A stretch of 64,000 nucleotides of DNA. It comes from Amphiura filiformis (Eukaryota > Echinodermata > Ophiuroidea > Amphilepidida > Amphiuridae). Position 1 is the stretch's first letter. Each line of letters begins with the position of its first letter. The stretch is taken from positions 49,372,052 through 49,436,051 of the forward strand of contig NC_092635.1 in assembly GCF_039555335.1 (NCBI RefSeq). Reading direction: 5' to 3'. The translations under genes were made by a program, and so were the position numbers. Below, one piece after another: positions 1-11,289 of this stretch. The notes below the pieces were generated by a model. That model worked only from the letters and a program-made list of their open reading frames with translations. It was not told the DNA's origin and did not search any database.

Positions 1-207
1 TATCAAAATAAGTGACAAAATCAGTGATAAATGAAAGTTGCTGTTACAATTGAACAAGTAAGGGTCTTTGGGTGACAGATCAAATGAAAAAATAAGGGCT
101 CTTCGGGTGACAGAACATGTGTTCGTAAAAAAATATGGGGTCTTTGGGTGACAGCGATGCTGAAAAAGGGGGTCTTAACAGCCCTACATACGCGTCACCT
201 CCACATC
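1..207. mobile_element. Partial CCCGG-ended repeat element, cut by the left edge
   Basis: This closely matches the right part of the complete element at 50576-51052, sharing phrases such as GGGTCTTTGGGTGACAG and CCCTACATACGCGTCACCTCC. The match stops just before the expected G/C-rich terminus, so the right end is lost. It lies in the first intron of gene 1, downstream of that exon's donor at 307/306 on the minus strand. Confidence 0.7.
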
Positions 208-307
208 TTAAAGCTTCATAAGGTGGCTTCCCGGGACAGAGGTAAATTTAAGAATAAAAGGTGAGCTTATAGTCATACCCCCCAGACAAACTAGTCTATG
301 GTCATAC

Positions 308-511
308 CTCTTTCAGTTGCCTAGACACTTTGCCGCATTTTGCATTTGAGCACTGCTTCGGTCTCCATTCAACGCATTGTGGCGTGTGTCTCCACCGATC
401 ACGAAAACGGCATTTTTCGCTGCAGTACTTGGCTTCGCCGCAGACGTCACAAGCAACGTCCTTTTCGATTGGATTTTCACATCGCCAGCAACAACCAAGT
501 TGGACATCCAT
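308..511 (-). CDS. Gene 1, exon 1: MYND zinc finger (rest of gene outside window)
   Basis: This exon encodes 68 residues from ATG at 511, followed directly by a GT donor at 307/306 in phase 0, the same junction as in genes 2 and 3. A full MYND finger is visible: C8, C11, C21, C24, C30, C34, H42 and C46. A CX4C pair at C54/C59 starts a second finger that should be completed by the next exon, beyond the left edge. MYND fingers usually bind short proline-rich peptides in partner proteins; DNA binding is not expected. By eye the exon is about 84% identical in protein to gene 3 exon 1, so this is the more diverged paralogue. An in-frame TAG two codons upstream supports the start, and the context ACAATGG is good. 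Whether the whole gene is functional cannot be judged from one exon. Confidence 0.85.
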
Positions 512-528
512 TGTCTAAACAGGAATAA
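512..528 (-). promoter_or_regulatory. Possible splice acceptor of a 5'-UTR intron, gene 1
   Basis: On the minus strand the start codon is preceded by a T-rich tract ending CTGTTTAG, then ACA, then ATG. Gene 2 keeps the same arrangement. It fits a 3' splice site three bases before the start codon, which implies an upstream non-coding exon. No transcript evidence is available here, so this is inference from sequence and conservation. Confidence 0.35.
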
Positions 529-582
529 TAGATTTACACAAAATAACATTACTAATAATTTTTAATAAATATGTCTACAATA

Positions 583-922
583 GGCGTTCCAGAAAATAAA
601 TGCACACCTTTATAGAGAAATAACTTTTCAATCATAAAAATGTCTGGATTTCCAAGTCTGCTTTCTGAAAACAATTGGAATTCCAGTTGCTAATGTCACT
701 TGAAAAAGCCTGGAAAACCAATTTAAATGAAGGAAAAATCACGGAAATGTCCCAAATGAGCTCTCAAATTGAGGATTTCTGATTTGAACTATTTTTCTGC
801 TGGATTTTTTCACCTTTGGACACTTTAAAAGTCTGGATTTCCAGCAATCACGACTGGACAAAAAGCCCGGAAATCGGAACTGCTCTATATTAGGGTTGTA
901 CATCTATTTTCTGGAATAGCCC
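583..922. repeat. CTGGAATTCC-family inverted-repeat element
   Basis: The ends are imperfect inverted repeats: a left GGCGTTCCAGAAAATAAATG and a right end reading CTATTTTCTGGAATAGCC. The interior repeats words like TCTGGATTTCC and GGAATTCCAG. Relatives are at 38811-39300, 47960-48058 and 48490-48880. No clear target duplication was found. Confidence 0.55.
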
Positions 923-1790
923 AATGTAGAGAAAATAAAAAGGTATTGATATTTAACAATGTGTAAAAAAATCATTTACACATTTCTATAAAGTGAAGGA
1001 TAAGTCATTCAAATTGTCCTTTGATATTTTTGTAATGAAAATTTGGCATAAAATGAAGAAAACAGCAGTAATGTATTGTTTGTTTACCCAGGTTGGTCCG
1101 TGAGGAACACATGCTAATCCATGGAAAACCATGGACCGTTCCAAGCTCATACAAATGCACAAGCCTGGATAGCCAGTGTAGGCTAATATATGCATGTTGG
1201 CCTAGATAGCTTTGATAAACAAAGCAAGAAATGGAAGAAAATAGCTAGGAAAAGAGAAAAGAGAGAAGGCCACTCCCAAACACAATTGTACAATTTTACT
1301 CTTAGCCCTTACTTCGTGAGAAAGGAAACTGGAATTCCAATCTCAGGCCCCGATGCAAAGGCTGTGGGAAGTTGAAGGCCCCATTCAAATACATGTAGCT
1401 AAGAACCACTAGCAGGTTATGTTAGCACATCTATGGCAATGACAAAGGTACCAAAATCTAATTTTGATGACTTTTACGATCGTCCGGATGAGCAAATCAC
1501 TGAATGGGCCTTTAAAGCCTTAATGTACGATTTCCTTCAGATTTTGAATTTGTTATTCTATACTCAAAATGCTGAAACAATACTAGTAATAATTGTCGGG
1601 AATGGTTCCTGTCTATTTTGAGCTGAAATTACAAGTTTCCATTCCATATTAGGTGCAAGTTGGGACATGTGTAAACATTACAAAATTAACCAATTTCATA
1701 TTATAAGATCGTACATTATGGCTTTAATGAGTGCATTGTAGTATCTAAAGAAGAATCTTGTTGTATTTAATGCACATTTTAGTGCTATTG
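923..1790. other. Intergenic, nothing recognised
   Basis: A/T-rich sequence with only short chance reading frames. No inverted repeats, tRNA-like boxes or protein similarity were recognised. Confidence 0.5.
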
Positions 1791-1961
1791 GGGACCGTTC
1801 ACAAACACAAATTTCAATTGACTAATTGTTCAATAAAGGGGTCATTCATGTAGGCTACTGAAAAAATGGGGTCATTGGGTGTAGGATTTGCCAAAAAAAA
1901 CCGGGGTCTTTTCATGGGCACATGACGTATGTCAATATAGGGGAGTGCCCGCCCCCCCGGG
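1791..1961. mobile_element. Chimeric fragment of two element ends
   Basis: The left edge GGGACCGTTCACAAACAC resembles the Harbinger-like terminus at 36739-37007. The right edge, GGGGAGTGCCCGCCCCCCC then GGG, resembles the right terminus of the element at 50576-51052. Matching partner ends are missing, so this is probably a deleted or recombined remnant. Confidence 0.4.
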
Positions 1962-2056
1962 CCCGGATATACCGGTAGGTGTTTTCTATGAGTCAAAGGC
2001 CGTAACTTCTGGGTGGCCAACTTAATCAATCTTCCCGGGGTAAATCTTCTACAGGG

Positions 2057-2138
2057 GGATCCCAGCATGGGGTCAAAGGTTATATGGGATCAAATTTGAC
2101 CCCACGTACCCTAATCTTTGACACCATGGTGGGACCCC
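2057..2138. repeat. Short imperfect palindrome
   Basis: GGATCCCAGCATGGGGTCAA near 2057 pairs with the complement of TTTGACACCATGGTGGGACC near 2119-2138. A C-rich run follows. The function is unknown; it may be a small fold-back element remnant. Confidence 0.4.
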
Positions 2139-2739
2139 AGGAAAATCGCCCCCCCCCCCCCCTGACTGTTCTGATCCGCCACTATGGCCAAAATTTATTT
2201 GTTTGTTTGCAAAAAAAAGGAAAAAAGTCTAGGGTCGGGCCTAATTTTAGGTTAGGTCGGGTTACGCAAATCAAACAATATTTTATAGGCCTAACAGACA
2301 CGCACAATTTCCAGATGTATTACTAGATTAGTCACATGCAGTTTCTATTCTGGTAATTCGGTTAAAAATAACGGTATTTTTTAGCTGAAGATGCTGATAC
2401 TTACCTACACTCGGAAGCTCCTTGCCGTACTTTATTTCCCGGCTACTTATTAGCACACAACAACCACTTTCTACTAATACGTCGCGTCGTTATAATTAGG
2501 ATAATCCTACGTTTAAAGCAATATTATAAGAAATGTTTCATAAGAAGGTTGCTCTCTTCGTCGAACTCGAGACTAAAATGACATGTAAAATAAAATCGTG
2601 AAATGTTGCTGCTTGGGTGATAGTCACGCTTTAATGAAAAGGAGCGTGACTGCAGACACCGTATGATTCCGGAATACTAGTAAGCAGACTAGCATACCAC
2701 TCCTCCCTTCGTCATACATAAATTCGCCTAGCCCCATTT

Positions 2740-3410
2740 CCTTAAAATAAAATTGTCAAAAAATCACTTTTCGCAGAGGTGGGCCTCGAACCCGCGCCGC
2801 CTGCCACTAATATTGCTAACTTCAACATATCGCGTATAGAATTAACAATATAAAGACAGAAAATGTACCATATTTTCGTAATTCACCTTAAATGTGTATT
2901 ATAGAGCTACCACTTTAATCTTGTTGAATTCTCAAGCACGAGGGGCCTATGATACATATACAATACATAATCGATTTTGATTTGAAGCACGTGGTCTGTG
3001 CTCAGGACATCGCGTCGGTTTGTAAGATGGGTCTGGATTTTTGCAATTTATAGGAGAAGTCCACATAGGTCCCCAAAGTTTCTTTTAGATATTAAAAAAT
3101 TAGATTCCCATAAAGACGAAACAGTAATCTTTAGTTGGGACCTATGTAAATTTTAAATAAAATTTTCACCAACAATTCAGTGTTAATTTTTACTAAATTC
3201 AGAAAATATTTTGGCGTATATAAAATTGAAATAAAATTCTCTGCCTCATAAACTCAGCACGATTTGGTATCACGAACCGTTATATATGATGTACAGTTAA
3301 TATTCAAAAATTCTTTTATACATATGCTTCAGTTTTTACACAAAAAATATTTCATTGAAAACCCTCCCACTCGGTTTAAAAAGGTAATCAGGCTTCCTCA
3401 GCATGTGCAA
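2740..3410. repeat. Long dispersed repeat, copy 1 (tRNA-like words at its left end)
   Basis: About 670 bp match 41500-42220 plus 43350-43425 in the same orientation, with many shared blocks such as CATAAAGACGAAACAGTAAT and TTCATTGAAAACCCTCCCAC. Near 2775-2800 the minus strand contains GGGTTCGAGGCCCACC, a polymerase III B-box-like word at the same relative place as in the other copy. Copy 1 lacks the roughly 1.1-kb block that interrupts copy 2. It could be a tRNA-headed non-autonomous retroposon or an old segmental duplication. Confidence 0.6.
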
Positions 3411-3894
3411 TAAATTAGCATTAAAAATTTTCTTATTATAGCAGCCTTTTAGAAACACTTGCTGAATCGCGATCACTGCTGTAGCATGTACCTGTGACGC
3501 GATGTCTCACGGTTTCATGATTTATCAGTCCACAACCCTCGTACCATATTATGCTCACGCAATACTGTATCCACTTCGGTAGCCTGTGTATTCCAACCGT
3601 TTAAGGTAGCTATGAATAATTAATCAGGTTACATCAAATATTCTATGTCAGATATTCGGAGTCTGGTCTGGCCTTTATTGCTGTCCTATAAAGCTGTATC
3701 GAAGGGTAATTTTACCAAATATTATGTGGACCCATATCCATATATATTTGTATTGTATATCACCTTAATTTTTCACTGGGTGGGGACTTAAGGATATTGA
3801 GATCAAGGGTCATCTGGGGTCTGATGAGGTATTTATGCCCCCGGGATTTATGCACAATACTAAAAATTCATATTCCCTTGAATATATCAATATT

Positions 3895-4254
3895 ACCAAT
3901 TTTGGTTTAAACACTTCTTAGTTTCAGTTTATTGTTTAAAAACCCTTAAAAAACAAGACACAAGATCATTTCAATTCACATCAATAGTACAGAATGTATG
4001 AAACTACAAATATATCAACCAATACATGACCAAAATAAGTGCTACAAAGTTTTACAAATTTTAATGGAAGATAAAACATTTTGGGACATGGCCAAAATAG
4101 GCGCTACAAGCTGCTACAGGCGCTACAAAGTTATAATAACGATAAAATATAATAATAACAAACAATGAAATTAAGGAAGATGCAGCATTTTGGGATGTGG
4201 ATAATGTACATTAAAAAACTATGTAGTTTACACAGTTTAATCCAATGATCATTA
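3895..4254. repeat. Intergenic repeat unit, copy A (uninterrupted)
   Basis: This carries GGGATGTGGATAATGTACAT then TAAAAAAC, plus the block around GTGCTACAAAGTTTTACAAA. The same unit is at 11290-12480 (copy B) and 13262-14430 (copy C), where it is split by a TA-flanked and a TTAA-flanked element respectively. Copy A shows both target sites empty. Confidence 0.6.
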
Positions 4255-4434
4255 ACTTAGGCAAAAAAAAATAATGGTTTGTCTCAAAGCTCACGAGTGG
4301 TTTGAAAACAAATGCGAAATGCAATTTTTATATTTCTTTCCCCTTTCCTTTCTCTTTTTCCCTTCTCGCTCCAAAATTTCCCCCAGATTTTTCCAGGGTG
4401 GGCGAGCCGCCCACCCCTAGCTACGCCACTGGTT
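4255..4434. mobile_element. GGCAAAAAAA-type MITE fragment joined to a CTACGCCACTG end
   Basis: It begins TTA-GGCAAAAAAAAATAATGG then TTTGTCTCAAAGCTCACG, like the Harbinger-like element at 26561-26826 and the left end at 9330. The other end is GGTGGGCGAGCC...CTAGCTACGCCACTG, a different kind of terminus, so two element fragments appear to abut. Confidence 0.45.
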
Positions 4435-4678
4435 ATCAGTGTGTTATTATTTTTTAGAAAATTGGAAAAATAGTCACAAATTTATCTAGGGGTGAAGTAC
4501 CATCTTAATATGTCAAAATTTTTCGCCTGCTTCGCACGCTTTTGTACCATACACTTATTCGGTCGCCAAAAGGTGAGCACTGCATTCACTATACTTCAAG
4601 AAATTTTCCCTAACCTCATCCCCGCAATCTACGCCACTGATAAATGTTAGGTTGTTCAATCTAATTCTGGATACATGT

Positions 4679-4913
4679 CAGGCCTGTAGCCAGATTTTTG
4701 GTCCAAATTTGCAAAAGTATGCAAAAAGTCCAAAAATTTACGAATTTGCGAGGGTAGCGAGCCAAAAAATTTGATTTTTTTTAAAAGCTTTTTTGGTTTA
4801 AAAAATGTCTAAATTTGGGGAAGAAAGTCCACTTTTCACAGAATTGCCCCCTTGGAAAAAAGTCCACTTTTTCAAAATCAGCCCCCACAAAAAAAATCCT
4901 GGCTATGGGCCTG
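4679..4913. mobile_element. hAT-like MITE, 235 bp
   Basis: The terminal inverted repeats are CAGGCCTGTAGCCAG and CTGGCTATGGGCCTG. The flanking 8-bp direct repeat ATACATGT (4671-4678 and 4914-4921) is exact. An 8-bp duplication and CAG...CTG ends are typical of hAT transposons. No transposase is present. Confidence 0.85.
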
Positions 4914-4989
4914 ATACATGTGTTATTCCTCAAGATTGGGTAAATCATTTCATTATACTAAAAATGTGATACACTACTACACACGATTT

Positions 4990-5245
4990 TGCAAAGACCT
5001 TTCGCAATGGCCATAGGTGAAGATCCCGGGGGATGGGGGGATTTATCCCCCCAATATTTTACCAGGGGGATGCTCCATACAATCATCCCCCAATGTTGAC
5101 GCCTGAATATAGGTTTCTGACCAAATTGACCTCATATTTGCCTATTTTAGCCCCAAAAGTCCAAATTTTTGCGCGCTTCGTGCGCATTTATTCCGCTTTT
5201 GCACCATATTTCATCAGTTTAGCTTCAAAATAGCAAATGGGTGTA
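4990..5245. repeat. Dispersed repeat with GGGGGAT/ATCCCCC palindromes
   Basis: G/C runs (CCCGGGGGATGGGGGG and ATTTATCCCCCC) are followed by a block containing TTTTTGCGCGCTTCGTGCGC and a cDNA-like A/T stretch. Related blocks occur at 10950-11180, 31830-31960 and 33035-33215. The element class was not resolved. Confidence 0.45.
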
Positions 5246-5779
5246 AGCACTGATAACTTAACCATTCTTGATTTCCTTGTTTTATTTTCAGAAGATTATT
5301 TCATTGACTGTAAAGAAACAACTTAGCTATTGATCCTGTTGATAAATTTCAAAATGAACTTATTAGTTGGAAGAAGGAGCTATCGTGCACCTTCAGCAAA
5401 CACAACGTAAAACAATGGTTTAATAACATTCAAATCTCATTTTTGAAAACCTGATGGGAAAACATTCTGAACAGAATGTGTTGTGCAAGTGTTGACAAAA
5501 TATTTTGCAAACAAGAGCACCAATGGCGCTGTGGCTCTGCGCTTTTTCGTAACAGTGAAAGTAATTGTTCTTGGAGTTGATTGTGCAATGTGACAGATCA
5601 CATTCAATGGGTACATCTCATTTGCAGAGCATATAAGAATACATCAATCAATTTAGGGAATTACTATTTAGCGACATGAATCGAATCGGGTGGAATTGAT
5701 AGAAATGGGTCCAAATGGGCCGAAACTGATCAAAATACATAGGCCAATGTCAAGAATAGTGTTGTCTGTTTATACTAAT

Positions 5780-7937
5780 TTGATCTCAGTTGACCCCAGG
5801 TGACCCTGAAATGGCCTTCCAAAACTTTAGCTCTAAACAGTGACTACCCACCAGGTTTCATGCCTATTCAACAGTTTTTACTCATTTGACCTCAGATAAC
5901 CCTGGTGACCCCAAAATGACCTTCCAAAAATGTGACTGCAAATGTTGACTGCATCCACCAAGTTTCATGTCTGTCCAAAAGTTTTTACTAATTTTACCTC
6001 AGATGACCCCTGGTGACCCGAAATGACCTTCTACAAATTTGACTCCAAATGTTGACTGTACCCACAAAGTTTCATGCCCATGTGACAACTGTTACTAAAT
6101 TGACCTCAGATGACCCATGGTGACCCTGAAATGACCTTCCATAAATTTGGCTCTAAATGTTGACTGTAGGCCCTACCTACCATGTTTCATGCTCATATAA
6201 CAGTTTTTACTAATTTGACTTTAAATGACCCCTGGATGACCTCAGGTGACCCTGAAATGACCTTCCCAAAATTGGGCTCTAAATGGCGACTGTACCCACC
6301 AAGATTCATGCCCATCCGACAGTTTTTACTAAGTTGACCTCAGATGACCCCTGGTGACCCCAAAATGACCTCCAAAAAGTTAAACTCCAAATGTTGACTG
6401 TACCCACCAAGTTTCATGCTCATCCGACAGTTTTTACTAATTTGACCTCAAATGACCCCTAGTGACCCCAAAATGACCTTCCAAAAATTTGACTCTAAAT
6501 GTTGACTGTACCCACCAAGTTTCATGCCCATCCGAGTTGTTACTAATTTGACCTCAAATGACCCCTGGTGACCCCAAAATGACCTTCCAAAAATTTGACT
6601 CAAAATGTTGACTGTACCCACCAAGTTTCATACCCATATGACAGTTTTTACGAATTAGACCTCAGATGACCCCAAAATGACCTTTTAATAATTTGACTCC
6701 AAATGTTGACTATACCCACAAAGTTTCATGCCCATACGACAGTTGTTACTAATTTGACCTCAGATGACCCATGGTGACCCTGAAATGACCTTCCAAAAAT
6801 TTGACTCTAAATGTTGACTGCACCCACCAAGTTTCATGCCCATACAACAGTTTTTACTAATTTGACCACAAACGACCCTTGGTGACCCCGAAATGACCTT
6901 CTTAAAATTTGGCTCTAAATGTTGACTACACCCACCAAGTTTCATACCCATACGACAGTTTTTACTAATTTGACCTCAAATGACCCCTGGTGACCCTGAA
7001 ATGACCTTCCCAATATTTGGCTCTAAATGTTGACTGCACCCACCAAGTTTCATGCCCATACGACAGTTTTTACTAATTTGACCTCAAATGACCCTTGGTG
7101 ACCCCGAAATGACCTTCCCAAAATTTGACTCTAAATGTTGACTGCACCCACCAAGTTTCATGCCCATGCGACAGTTTTTACTAATTTGACCTCAAATGAC
7201 CCCCGGTGACCCCGAAATGACCTTTCCAAAATTTGGCTCTAAATGTTGACTTCACCCACCAAGTTTCATACCCATATGACAGTTTTTACTAATTTGACCT
7301 CAAATGACCCCTGGTGACCCCGAAATGACCTTCCCAAAATTTGGCTCTAAATGTTGACTGCACCCACCAAGTTTCATGCCCATACGACAGTTTTTACTAA
7401 TTTGACCTCAAATGACCCTTGGTGACCCCGAAATGACCTTCCCAAAATTTGGCTCTAAATGTTGACTGCACCCACCAAGTTTCATGCCTATACGACAGTT
7501 TTACTAATTTGACCTCAAATGACCCCCAGGTGACCCTGAAATGACCTTTCCAAAATTTGGCTCTAAATGTTGACTGTAGCTACCAAGTTTCATGCCCATC
7601 CGACATTTTTTACTAATTCGACCTCGACCTGGTGACCCCGAAATGACCTTCCAAATATTTGACTCCAAATGTTGCCTGTATCCACCAAATTTCATGTCCA
7701 TTCGGCAGTTTTTACTAATTTGACCTCAGATGACCTCTGGTGACCCTGAAATGACCTTCACAAAAATTGGCTCTAAATGTTGACTGTACCCACCAAGTTT
7801 CATACCCATACGATAGTTTTTACTAATTTGACCTCAGATGACCCCTGGTGACCCTGAATTGACCTTCCAAAATTTGACTCCAAATGTTGACTGTACCCAC
7901 CCCAGTTTCATGCCCTTACAACAGTTGTTACTAATTT
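5780..7937. repeat. 108-bp satellite array, about 20 units
   Basis: Roughly 20 head-to-tail copies of a 108-bp unit. Each unit carries CACCAAGTTTCATGCCCAT, then TTTTTACTAATTTGACCTCA, then TGACCC words and AAATGTTGACTG. Central units are the most regular and the edges diverge, as expected of an unequal-exchange array. Because 108 is a multiple of three, one minus-strand frame stays open across up to two units. No start context, codon bias or known domain supports a protein. Each consensus unit holds four TGACCY hexamers spaced 4, 4 and 5 bases apart. Confidence 0.95.
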
Positions 7938-9329
7938 CCGTAAGCAATCGGGTCAAATTATTATTTTTTTTTGTAACTTTTTCTGATATTGGGGAATTTT
8001 TTAAAAGTGATTTCCTCCTCATCCACCCCCACCCCTCGGCTGTCTTTGATTGCTTGACATTCCTTTTGATTTCTCTCAAAAACTTAGCTCATGATTAATA
8101 TTGCACAGCCAGAGTAAAACATTAAACTTTGCAACTTTCAAACAACATGATCAATGATTTCTGAAACCACTAAGTTCAGTCACATTTGAATTCAATAATT
8201 ATGTACATTTATTTCAACTTTTCTATTTCTGCCACCCCCCTTATGAATTATTCATTCATAACCTGTGATGACCTTGGGACCGTCCAATCAGAATCAACAT
8301 GATCAATCAATGCGCCGTAAGGTCATGACCTTTGTGTGGTGAAACCAAAATAAACAGTCAAAAATGGCGAGATTGGTCGGCACAGTCGATGTACAACATC
8401 GATCAAATAAACCGTGGTCTTGAATTTCTTAAGAAGTCCTGGCCTAAAAACTATGCTGTTTTGCAGGAGAAAACATATTAATCTTTGATATTCTGAAGTA
8501 TAAAATTGTTGGGCAAAGTGGAACATCATTTATTTAGACTGTTTTTGCTATGGAAAAATACGAAAAATTTTCAATTTTGCGAAGAGGGGTAAATCAAATT
8601 GAAAATATAATTTCTCCTCAGAATATGTCCTCAGAATTGTTTCTAACAATTAAATCTACAAAGAGCGTGATGAAATACGAAGAGCTTGCATGACTTTCGG
8701 TCCGTGTTCAGATAACAGGTGCACTTGACTTGCCAAAGAAAAATAGTGCAATCCGTCTATTTCCGTCATCTTCTCGCAACTTAAATTATACAGACCAAAA
8801 TAATCTCTAGCACACACAGGGAACCAAGCAAAGGGATTGAAATTGCTCGTTTCTCATGACGATTTCGGACTTTTCTTTCATAAAATAACTACTTTCCCCA
8901 CCTCATTTCAACCCAATATGGAGTGCAATCGATTGAAAAATAACTTATAGAAAGTTAGAACTCAATTTTAAAAGCACATATCGCACACAGAAATAACCTT
9001 AGCATAAAAAAGCACCATCGGAAGTGGCCGAAAAATGAAGCAAAATACACCGTCCACTAGCGCGATCACGATGGCTCGTCAAGCAAGCTTGGAGCCAAAA
9101 ATGTTTGCCCAAAATATATAACAATAACATTTTAAATACATTTTCATGACCTTTATATATAACACAGCATTTAAATGTTATTATTAAAAAATACTTTTTG
9201 AATAAACAATTTAAGATAATTTTTGTGTTTGCTGGGAAGTGCAGTGTGATTTTTTTTTATTGGGAGATGGATTTCATTAGGCCTACAATGTATGTTATGT
9301 AAATATCCATCCACATCAAAACATCAAAA
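7938..9329. other. Intergenic, nothing recognised
   Basis: A/T-rich single-copy-looking sequence. No gene, palindrome or recognisable repeat was supported on either strand. Confidence 0.5.
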
Positions 9330-10548
9330 GGCCAAAAAAAAAGTTTGTCTCAAAGCTCACAGACGATTTTTTTTTTTTTTTTTTTTAGTTTTCCGAAAAA
9401 TTCGGCGAAAATCAGATTTTTTTCTCCAAATACCATGAAAAAGGTCGGGAGGGAAAAGAAGGGGAAAAGAAAGGAAAGAAGAGAAAAAAGAAAGAAGGGA
9501 AAAGGAAAGAAGAGATAAGGAAGTGGGAATGGGGAAAGAAAGGTTCAAGAGGGAAGGAAAAGCAACAGAGAGGAAACCTGAATAAATAAAAATAAAAAGA
9601 GGGAAATGAAAAAACAAAAGGGAAGCCTAAGAGGGATGACGGAAGGAATAGGGAAAGGGGAACGAAAGAGGGAAAAAACAACTTGCATGTTTATTGTGGG
9701 GAAGCAATTCATGCACAGGGGGAAGGAGTGTAAGAAAGGGGAAGAAATTGAAAAATATGAAGAAGGACAGGGAATTTAAGGAAGTGGTTTGAGGGGAAGT
9801 AATTTAAGTGAGTGTAATGTAAGGGGGAAGGAATTAGACAAAGGGGAAGAAATTGAAGAATATAAAGAAGACGGAAAGGGAAAGAATGGAAACCTAGGAA
9901 CATAAAGGGGAAGTAATTGGAAAGTAATTTAATGGAAGGGGGAAGGAATGAGAGAAAGGGGAAGAAATTGAAGAATGGAAAAAGAAGGAAAGAGAACGAA
10001 GGGGAGAAGGGGGAAATAATTTAAGTGAATGTAATAGTGAATGTAACAACTTGTTAAATCAACTCAAGAATATCAATAATATTGTTTTATTGTATTGTTT
10101 TTACATTGTAAATTCACTTTTGTCTCCTTATGATAATTTTTTACATGGCAAATTTTTCATATAAAAACGTTACAAATGTATGCAAGGAGGCTTCTCCTCA
10201 TGGTATAAAAATGCCCAAAACCCATGAGCTTTCGGGGGCTTCGCCCACGAACCCCCACCCGGGACCCTAAAGCGGGCCTTTTCAGATAATTCTAAAATCA
10301 AAACTTTACATTTTTCCCAACATTTTACATGGCAAAATTTTCACATAAAAACATTACAAATGTATGCAAGGAGGCTTCTCCTCATGGTATAAAAATGCCC
10401 CAAACCCATGAGCTTCCGAGGGCTTCGCCCCCTGGACCCCCACCAAGGGCCCTAAAGCGGGCCCCTGGACCCCACGCCAGTTGTGGCTTCACTCTATTTA
10501 TTTATTAACTTTGGGGGAAATTTTGGAGCCTTGCCCACCCTGGCAAAG
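9330..10548. repeat. Composite repeat block with purine-rich tract and internal duplication
   Basis: The left end GGCCAAAAAAAAAGTTTGTC then TCAAAGCTCAC matches the Harbinger-like family at 26561. From about 9432 to 10020 the plus strand is almost purely A/G. A duplicated pair follows (10136-10275 and 10317-10460), sharing TGCAAGGAGGCTTCTCCTCA and hairpin-forming GGCTTCGCCC words. The block ends GGAGCCTTGCCCACCCTGGC, similar to the right part of 4255-4434. It is probably a large non-autonomous element or nested elements. Confidence 0.5.
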
Positions 10549-10951
10549 AGGTCTGGCTACACCCCTGCTGGTATATGTATATTATAGGGGCAAGGAATCC
10601 AGTTACTACACTGGAATTTCAGTGACTCAAGAGAAGCATGTACCTAATTTCTTAACATAAATAATGAACCACTTGTATTGAATCACTGAAATTTCAGTGA
10701 AGTAATTGGATTACTTGCCCTAATAATATACATAACTTTTTCAGGGGGTGTAGTCAGGCCTTATATTAAGCATGCCAGGACCAGGAGCTAAAAATGAGCT
10801 CTAAAAATGAGCTCCTTGTCCCAAAGATGGCTCCTGGTCCTATAGTTTGCAGTGTAAAAATATTGGACACACCAGGAACCAAAACTGGGCAACCATGGGG
10901 TAAAAAAAGCCTGGGTGCCTGTTTAATATAAGCCTTGGGTGTAGTATCACC
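10549..10951. mobile_element. piggyBac-like MITE (left end truncated) containing a nested hAT element
   Basis: The inner hairpin, TATGTATATTATAGGGGCAA against TTGCCCTAATAATATACATA, is shared with elements at 23827 and 57196. The right end GGGGGTGTAGT...ATCACC runs into TTAA at 10952-10955. The left outer bases before CTACACCCCTG are missing. A 183-bp hAT-like element (10755-10937) interrupts the right end. Confidence 0.65.
10755..10937. mobile_element. hAT-like MITE, 183 bp, nested
   Basis: The ends CAGGCCTTATATTAAGC and TTTAATATAAGCCTTG are inverted repeats. The 8-bp direct repeat GGTGTAGT flanks it at 10747-10754 and 10938-10945. Removing the element and one duplicate restores the right end of the surrounding piggyBac-like MITE. 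Confidence 0.8.
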
Positions 10952-10955
10952 TTAA

Positions 10956-11289
10956 CATAAGCTAAACTGGTGAAATATGGTGCAAAAGTGGAATAAATTT
11001 GTATGGCGCACGCAAAAATTGGTACTATTTAGGCTATAATGGCCAAATAATTATGAGATTAATTTGGTCAGCGACACATACAGGTATCAACATGGGGGAT
11101 GATTGTATGGACTATCCCCCTATCAAAATATTGGGGGTATTTATCCTTCATCCCCCTGGATCTATGCCTATGACATTTATAACACTATGTCACTGTTATT
11201 TAAAGGATCAGACATTGTAAATCAGATGAGTGTCATTTCATTTAATGTTTCTCGAGAACACTGTCCCATGCATGACACCGAAAAACACT
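10956..11289. repeat. Dispersed-repeat fragments
   Basis: This contains blocks related to 4990-5245 in another arrangement: GGTGAAATATGGTGCAAAAG then GCGCACGCAAAAATTGG, then GGGGGATGATTGTATGGACT. No gene was seen. Confidence 0.4.

Noticed and set aside
6760-7701. Minus-strand frames of 63-65 codons in the 108-bp satellite
   Set aside because: They arise because 108 is divisible by three. No start context, no recognised domain, and the frame breaks at every indel.
9357-9903. Phenylalanine/serine-rich minus-strand frames resembling membrane proteins
   Set aside because: They are the complement of the purine-only tract. The apparent hydrophobicity comes from base composition.
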